Positions 59,785-64,000 of a stretch of DNA of 64,000 bases are shown here, piece after piece. Every line of letters starts with the position of its first letter. Positions within the stretch are counted from its first letter, which is position 1. This DNA is from Bradyrhizobium sp. CCBAU 53351 (GTDB lineage: Bacteria > Pseudomonadota > Alphaproteobacteria > Rhizobiales > Xanthobacteraceae): positions 3,871,501 to 3,935,500 of the forward strand of contig NZ_CP030059.1 in the NCBI RefSeq assembly GCF_015291745.1. Direction: 5' to 3'. The notes under the pieces are model-generated. The model saw only the letters and a list, made by a program, of their open reading frames with translations, made no database searches and was not told where the DNA came from. Made by a program: the position numbers and the translations under genes.

Positions 59785-60561
59785 ATGAAGAAGGTTTTGC
59801 TCGCTCTGACCGCGGTTGCCGCGATGACCGCTTCGGCCTCCGCGGCCGACCTCGGCGCCCGCCCCTACGTGAAGGCTCCGATGCCGGCGCCCGTCGCTAA
59901 CTGGACCGGCTTCTACATCTTCGGTGGCGCCGGCGGCGGCATCTGGGATGCGGACTCCCACACCAACTTCGTTGGCGTTCCCGTGACGATCGATCAGCGC
60001 GTCGGCGGCGACGGCTGGTTCGGAACGGTCGGCGCCGGTTACGACTGGCAGTTCAGCGGGACCTGGGTTGCTGGCGTGTTCGCGGATGGCCAGTTCGGCA
60101 GCCTGCGCGGCAGCCTGAACGACGAGTTCGCCGCCCTGACCGGCCGCATCAAGATGGAAAGCGCTTGGGCCGCGGGTGTTCGTCTCGGCTATCTGGTTGC
60201 TCCGAACGTTCTCTCCTACGTCAATGCCGGTTACACCGGATCGCATTGGTCGGGCACCGGCCTGACCAATCTCGCCGGCACCCCTTCGGGCTTCCACACC
60301 GACTCGTTCAACCGCAACGGCTGGTTCGTCGGCGGTGGCGTCGAGAACAACCTGAACATCTTCGGCATCTCGGCGCCGGGCTGGTTCATGAAGACCGAAT
60401 ACCGCGCTGCCTACTACGATCGCAAGGACATCGCCGTCCGCACCGACGTCGGCAACCTCGTGACCACCGACTCGATCAGCTTCAAGCCCTGGGTCCAGAC
60501 CATCAGCACCTCGCTGGTCTACCGCTTCAACTGGACCGGTCCGGTCGTCGCCAAGTACTGA
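59785..60561 (+). CDS. outer-membrane beta-barrel protein (Omp25/31-like)
   Basis: 258 residues: a signal peptide (MKKVLLALTAVAAMTASASA) and an eight-stranded Omp25/Omp31-type barrel with NWTGFYIFGGAGGG at the start and VVAKY at the end, the aromatic C-terminus needed for insertion. Located 12 bases after TTGGGG with ATG 59785. It is the first of three paralogues here; a terminator follows at 60584. Confidence 0.88.
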   Translation: MKKVLLALTAVAAMTASASAADLGARPYVKAPMPAPVANWTGFYIFGGAGGGIWDADSHTNFVGVPVTIDQRVGGDGWFGTVGAGYDWQFSGTWVAGVFADGQFGSLRGSLNDEFAALTGRIKMESAWAAGVRLGYLVAPNVLSYVNAGYTGSHWSGTGLTNLAGTPSGFHTDSFNRNGWFVGGGVENNLNIFGISAPGWFMKTEYRAAYYDRKDIAVRTDVGNLVTTDSISFKPWVQTISTSLVYRFNWTGPVVAKY

Positions 60562-60583
60562 TCCGATCTCACGATCGAACGTC

Positions 60584-60611
60584 AAAGCCCCGGCATCGCC
60601 CGGGGCTTTTT
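60584..60611 (+). terminator. intrinsic terminator of omp1
   Basis: AAAGCCCCGG (60584-60593) / CCGGGGCTTT (60600-60609), loop CATCGC, then TT. Confidence 0.9.
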
Positions 60612-60867
60612 CGTTGCGCGGTACTTGTCCGCAGCCCAGTGCTCGCTCTTCGAAGCACGCAGCGGGCAACTGAGCTGCGATCAGCCACACGCTATCGCTT
60701 GATCGCCCCACCCCACGCGTCGCGCCGCTTTATTCGCCGCGACGGCATCTGCCGGCGCTGCCATTGTATCCCACCCAAACCTACGGGTACTGTGGGCCCA
60801 AGCTTTCGCGGCTGTGCATGGTTTATGCCCTACACCGCGACAGCAGCGGACCGATGGGAGGACATGC

Positions 60868-61053
60868 ATGCGCAGATTTCTGCTGGTCGCAGGCCTGTTT
60901 GCGACTGCCGTCGGGCTGCTCTGGATCGGACAGGGCACCGGCACGGTCCCCTGGCCGCGATCGAGCTTCATGGTCAACCAGCTGCAATGGGCCGGCTATG
61001 GCGCCGCCATGGCCGGCTTCGGGCTGGTGCTGATCTGGCAGAGCAACCAATAG
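60868..61053 (+). CDS. 61-residue two-helix membrane protein
   Basis: Begins MRRFLLVAGLFATAVGLLWI and ends QWAGYGAAMAGFGLVLIWQS: two membrane helices around GTGTVPWPRSS. GGGAGG six bases upstream of the ATG. It precedes the SDR gene by 21 bases, probably in the same operon. A widespread short rhizobial protein of unknown role. Confidence 0.8.
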   Translation: MRRFLLVAGLFATAVGLLWIGQGTGTVPWPRSSFMVNQLQWAGYGAAMAGFGLVLIWQSNQ

Positions 61054-61074
61054 AAGAAACCAGGGAATACAAGC

Positions 61075-61845
61075 ATGACATCCAGCCGGTTCGATCTCCG
61101 CGGCAAGGTCGCGATCGTCACAGGAGGCAATGGCGGCATCGGCCTCGGCATGGCGCGCGGACTTGCCGACGCAGGCGCCGACATCGCCGTGGTCGGACGC
61201 AACGAGGCGAAGTCCAAGGCCGCCGTCGAAGACCTCAGACAGCGCGGCGTCAAGGCGATCGCAATTGCCACCGACGTCACCGACAGGGGCGCGATCGAAG
61301 CCATGGTCGCCCGCGTCGCGAAGGATCTCGGCCGCATCGATATCCTGATCAACAATGCCGGCATGAGCATCCGCAAGCCGCCGCACGAGCTCGAGCTCGA
61401 CGAGTGGAACAAGGTGATCGACACCAACCTCACCAGCGCCTTCCTGTGCTCGAAGCTCGCTTATCCGCACCTGAAGGCCTCCGGCAACGGCAAGGTGATC
61501 AACATCGGCTCGATGATGTCGATCTTCGGTGCGAGCTTCGCCACCGCCTATGCGGCGAGCAAGGGCGGCATCGTGCAGTACACGCGCGCCTGCGCCAATG
61601 CCTGGGCGCCCGACAACATCCAGGTCAACGCCATCCTGCCGGGCTGGATCGATACCGACCTCACCCGCGGCGCGCGGCAGCAGGTGTCCGGATTGCACGA
61701 GCGGGTGCTGGCGCGCACGCCAGCCGGACGCTGGGGCGACATCGACGACTTCGCGGGCATTGCCGTGTTCCTGGCATCGCCCGCGTCGAACTTCGTCACA
61801 GGCACCGCGATCCCCGTCGACGGCGGCTTCTCGGTGATGGCTTAA
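61075..61845 (+). CDS. short-chain dehydrogenase/reductase
   Basis: 256 residues, classical SDR: VTGGNGGIGLGMARGLA (cofactor loop), NNAGMSI, GSMMSIFGASFATAYAASKGG (catalytic Ser, Tyr, Lys) and PGWIDTDL. An Arg after strand 2 (VVGRN) suggests NADP. Similar in pattern to gluconate 5-dehydrogenase/KduD types; the substrate is not fixed. Follows the small membrane protein gene. Confidence 0.92.
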   Translation: MTSSRFDLRGKVAIVTGGNGGIGLGMARGLADAGADIAVVGRNEAKSKAAVEDLRQRGVKAIAIATDVTDRGAIEAMVARVAKDLGRIDILINNAGMSIRKPPHELELDEWNKVIDTNLTSAFLCSKLAYPHLKASGNGKVINIGSMMSIFGASFATAYAASKGGIVQYTRACANAWAPDNIQVNAILPGWIDTDLTRGARQQVSGLHERVLARTPAGRWGDIDDFAGIAVFLASPASNFVTGTAIPVDGGFSVMA

Positions 61846-61854
61846 GGCGCCGCA

Positions 61855-61886
61855 CGAAAAAAGCCCCGGCATCCCTGCCGGGGCTT
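61855..61886 (-). terminator. intrinsic terminator of omp2 (- strand)
   Basis: AAGCCCCGGC (61861-61870) / GCCGGGGCTT (61877-61886); read on the - strand it ends in TTTTTT. It is placed so that it could stop both the convergent SDR and omp2 transcripts. Confidence 0.85.
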
Positions 61887-61925
61887 CTGGGTCCAAGGGG
61901 CCTAGGTCCAAAGGGCCTGGCGCGA

Positions 61926-62645
61926 TCAGTACTTCGCCATCACGGGACCGCCGAACTTGTAGCTGATGCCGACCGTGACGGTCTGGTACTGGCTGGCGAC
62001 GCTGTAGGGAATATTGCCGTTGGGCGTGACCAGCGGCGCGCCGCCGCGGCGGTAGCGCTCGAAATCGTAATAGCGATACTCGACCTTGCCGAGCCAGTTC
62101 GGAGCGAACGCGTATTCCACACCCGCACCCGCCGTCCAGCCGCTGGTGTTCGAGGAGAAGGCGTCGACGCCGACCCCGAGATTCGTGTTCACGTGGCGCT
62201 GCTCGCCATAGGCCCAGCCGCCCGTTGCAAAGAGCAGCCATTTGTCGAACGCAATACCGGCACGGCCGCGAATGGTGCCGACCCAGCGCAGCGTCGTCTC
62301 GTCCCGGGTGCCGCCCACGAAATTGTCGTCACCCTTGATGTCGGCCCAGGCCAGATCGCCTTCGACGCCGAGCACGAAATTCCTGATCTGCCAATTGTAT
62401 CCGGCGAGGCCGCCGGCGATGGCGCCGCTCGAGCTGTAGCTGTTCGCAAAACCGGTGTCATTGAGCCGATCGTGATCGCCCCAACCATATCCGCCGAAGC
62501 CGCCGATGTAGAAGCCGGTCCAGTTGTAGACCGCCACCGGCGGCGCGATCGGCGCGGCCTTGACTGCCATGTCGGCTGCCGTCGCAATGCCCGGCGCGCC
62601 GACGAGAAGAGACATCATTCCTGCGAAAGCCAAAGCCTTTTTCAT
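61926..62645 (-). CDS. outer-membrane beta-barrel protein (Omp25/31-like)
   Basis: 239 residues: signal peptide (MKKALAFAGMMSLLVGAPGIATA) and barrel with YNWTGFYIGGFGGYGWGD, alternating strands (SGWTAGAGVEYAFAPNWLGKVEYRY) and the C-terminal GPVMAKY. ATG 62645; the longer frame to 62825 has no signal peptide at its start. Paralogue of 59785 and 62904. Confidence 0.9.
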   Translation of the reverse strand: MKKALAFAGMMSLLVGAPGIATAADMAVKAAPIAPPVAVYNWTGFYIGGFGGYGWGDHDRLNDTGFANSYSSSGAIAGGLAGYNWQIRNFVLGVEGDLAWADIKGDDNFVGGTRDETTLRWVGTIRGRAGIAFDKWLLFATGGWAYGEQRHVNTNLGVGVDAFSSNTSGWTAGAGVEYAFAPNWLGKVEYRYYDFERYRRGGAPLVTPNGNIPYSVASQYQTVTVGISYKFGGPVMAKY

Positions 62646-62823
62646 CGGTATTGCTCCAGAAAAAGTTGCAACAAATCGAAATAGTCTATTGCCGAATTTA
62701 TACGTCGCGTCGGTCGCGCCGCGAGGCTGAATTGGCCTCGCCCGTCGCTTCCCGTGCGCTATTCGGGAAAAAGTGACATTTGGACCACGCAAGGGTCTGC
62801 GATGCTGACGTTTCTCGCCACAC

Positions 62824-62854
62824 AAAAAAGAGCCCCGGACGAAGCCGGGGCTCT
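62824..62854 (-). terminator. intrinsic terminator of omp3 (- strand)
   Basis: AGAGCCCCGG (62829-62838) / CCGGGGCTCT (62845-62854), loop ACGAAG; on the - strand it is followed by TTTTTT. Confidence 0.9.
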
Positions 62855-62903
62855 CAGAGTTGGCAGTGCTTTTTTGATCGTTGGTCGCGTTGCGTCGACG
62901 TGC

Positions 62904-63677
62904 TCAGTAACGGGCGATGGTCGGGGCGTCGAACTTGTAGCTCGCACGCACCACGGCCCATTGGATGTCGCGCGGCTTGGTGTCGAAGGTGTAGTTACCC
63001 GAGGTGCCGCCGAGCTGATAGGTCTGGCTGCCGAAGGCAGCGTAGTTGTATTCGAGGCCCACGATCCAGTTGCGGGTGATGCCATATTCCCAGCCGGCGC
63101 CGACGGTCCAGCCGTTGTGCCAATGGGTCTGGCCGCCCGAGCCCGTGGACGGGTTCGCAACGTTGTCGACCACCGAGAGACGGTTGTTCACGCCGGCATA
63201 GCCGCCCTTGATGTAGAACAGGTTGTTCTGCACAGCGAAGCCCGCACGGCCGACGATCGTCGCGAGCACGTTGGCGCGCCAGCTGAACTGGTCGTCGAGG
63301 CCTGCGCCGAACACGGTGTTCGTGAACGAGCCCTTGTTGTCGAGGCCGGAGATCGTGCCTTCCATGCCGAACACGTAGTTGTTGGCCTGCCAGTTGTAGC
63401 CGATCTGGGCGCCGCCCATGATGCCCGATTTGCGTTGGCGGAAGCCATCGCCTACCGAAAGATCGCCGAACGGCGCGCCGGTCCCGTTGTTGATGAATTG
63501 CTCGTTGGTCCATGCGCCGCCAATGTGGCCGCCGACATAGAAGCCGGTCCAGTTGAACAGCGGCTCGGCGTAAGCGGGCGCCTTGGTGTAGCGCGCGCCG
63601 AGATCGGCGGCGGAGGCCGCGCCCGTCGAAACCAGAGCGGTCGTGCAGGCGAAGGCGGCAATCAATTTGTTACGCAT
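62904..63677 (-). CDS. outer-membrane beta-barrel protein (Omp25/31-like)
   Basis: 257 residues: signal peptide (MRNKLIAAFACTTALVSTGAASA) and a barrel starting FNWTGFYVGGHIGGAW and ending DAPTIARY. Strong hydrophobic/polar alternation (NWIVGLEYNYAAFGSQTYQL). ATG 63677 is chosen; an earlier ATG at 63713 adds residues that break the signal peptide. Third member of the omp cluster; its promoter region runs to the next gene at 63857. Confidence 0.9.
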   Translation of the reverse strand: MRNKLIAAFACTTALVSTGAASAADLGARYTKAPAYAEPLFNWTGFYVGGHIGGAWTNEQFINNGTGAPFGDLSVGDGFRQRKSGIMGGAQIGYNWQANNYVFGMEGTISGLDNKGSFTNTVFGAGLDDQFSWRANVLATIVGRAGFAVQNNLFYIKGGYAGVNNRLSVVDNVANPSTGSGGQTHWHNGWTVGAGWEYGITRNWIVGLEYNYAAFGSQTYQLGGTSGNYTFDTKPRDIQWAVVRASYKFDAPTIARY

Positions 63678-63856
63678 GGTACACCCCGTGTCCTTTGATG
63701 GGTGCACGGTCACAGACGGGTGTTACTAAAATTGGAATTAACAGAGTTAACGCGCCGCGTGGGCACGCGCGGCTCCACAAATCCGCTTGCGCTGTTGCAC
63801 ACCCGCAACGCTCTACGCGCGATTTAACGCGACATTATCCCTACCGATGTCCTGCG

Positions 63857-64000
63857 CTACGATGCCGGCGCGGCCTTCGAGTGCACGTGCTCGGGCCGCA
63901 CGCCGAGCGCAATCAGGCGCGCCGGAATGCCTTGGAGCCAGGGCAGCGCGGTGACGAGGCGCACGATCAGCGGCACCTTCAGCGGGCGGTCGCCGCCCTG
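63857..64000 (-). CDS. C-terminal part of a flavoprotein monooxygenase-like gene (runs off the window)
   Basis: Only the last 47 residues lie in the window, ending RLVTALPWLQGIPARLIALG and RPEHVHSKAAPAS. The IPARLIxLGxRPEHV ending resembles the C-terminus of FAD-dependent monooxygenases of the UbiH/hydroxybenzoate-hydroxylase type in this group, but too little is visible to be firm. The start is beyond base 64000. Confidence 0.5.
   Translation of the reverse strand, partial: QGGDRPLKVPLIVRLVTALPWLQGIPARLIALGVRPEHVHSKAAPAS

Noticed and set aside
60165..62684. An 839-codon + strand frame crossing an omp gene, terminators and an SDR gene
   Set aside because: It runs through intrinsic terminators and over genes on both strands; low-complexity Arg/His-rich translation.

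Overview
The window looks like a core chromosomal segment of a Bradyrhizobium-type alphaproteobacterium (Nitrobacteraceae). The reasons are its high GC, a class I PHB synthase, Omp25/31-type barrels, PilZ proteins, several cruciform intergenic repeats of the kind common in this genus, a two-domain class II FBPase/homoserine dehydrogenase block, and promoter motifs matching the alphaproteobacterial general-stress sigma factor EcfG (GGAAC-N16-CGTT) and the alphaproteobacterial LexA box (GAAC-N7-GAAC). No rRNA, prophage, integrase, transposase or CRISPR array was seen. The genus assignment is inference from gene content; no search was run.

Region 1 (1-12 kb) is unusual. After a sirtuin, it is an archipelago of very small genes (26-125 codons, many below the length that gene callers report), separated by hairpins and short repeats. 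Four exact EcfG-type promoter motifs lie in the first 7.7 kb and a fifth at 11.85 kb. They precede a candidate 83-nt sRNA, small membrane or unknown proteins, a zinc-ribbon protein and a DUF3072 protein. Two LexA boxes lie here too, one of them sharing bases with an EcfG -35 element. A second candidate sRNA with a C-rich loop lies at 8.4 kb. A tannase/feruloyl-esterase-family gene at 8.9-10.5 kb is bracketed by two palindromic repeats.

Region 2 (12-20.7 kb) holds a glutathione S-transferase, small membrane and PilZ proteins, tRNA-Glu(TTC), a delta-9 type acyl desaturase, a PrsW-type membrane protease, an HdeD-like protein, and aroG. aroG is preceded by a complete transcription attenuator: an apparently leaderless mRNA start, a 26-codon leader peptide with a Tyr-Phe-Trp-Tyr-Phe run, and mutually exclusive antiterminator and terminator stems.

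Region 3 (20.7-36.2 kb) carries elongation factor P and its modification enzymes EpmA and EpmB, a secreted M23-family protein, a MarR regulator divergent from a peroxidase-like AhpD gene, a lytic transglycosylase, an aldolase, an SDR, recJ, and a soluble chemoreceptor-like protein of inverted domain order.

Region 4 (36.2-44.6 kb) is a catabolic block: a PdxA-family dehydrogenase, a tripartite tricarboxylate transporter (tctA, tctB, tctC), a CaiB/BaiF CoA-transferase and an enoyl-CoA hydratase. A GntR-family regulator reads divergently, with palindromic operators between the two. A metallo-beta-lactamase-fold enzyme follows.

Region 5 (44.8-64 kb) holds a LysR regulator, a haloacid dehalogenase, glpX, hom and an aminotransferase, phaC, a MAPEG protein, two adjacent argC genes of different subfamilies, a PaiB-like flavin protein, a DedA protein, parE, and three Omp25/31-like outer-membrane proteins with matching terminators. 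The window ends inside a gene on the minus strand.
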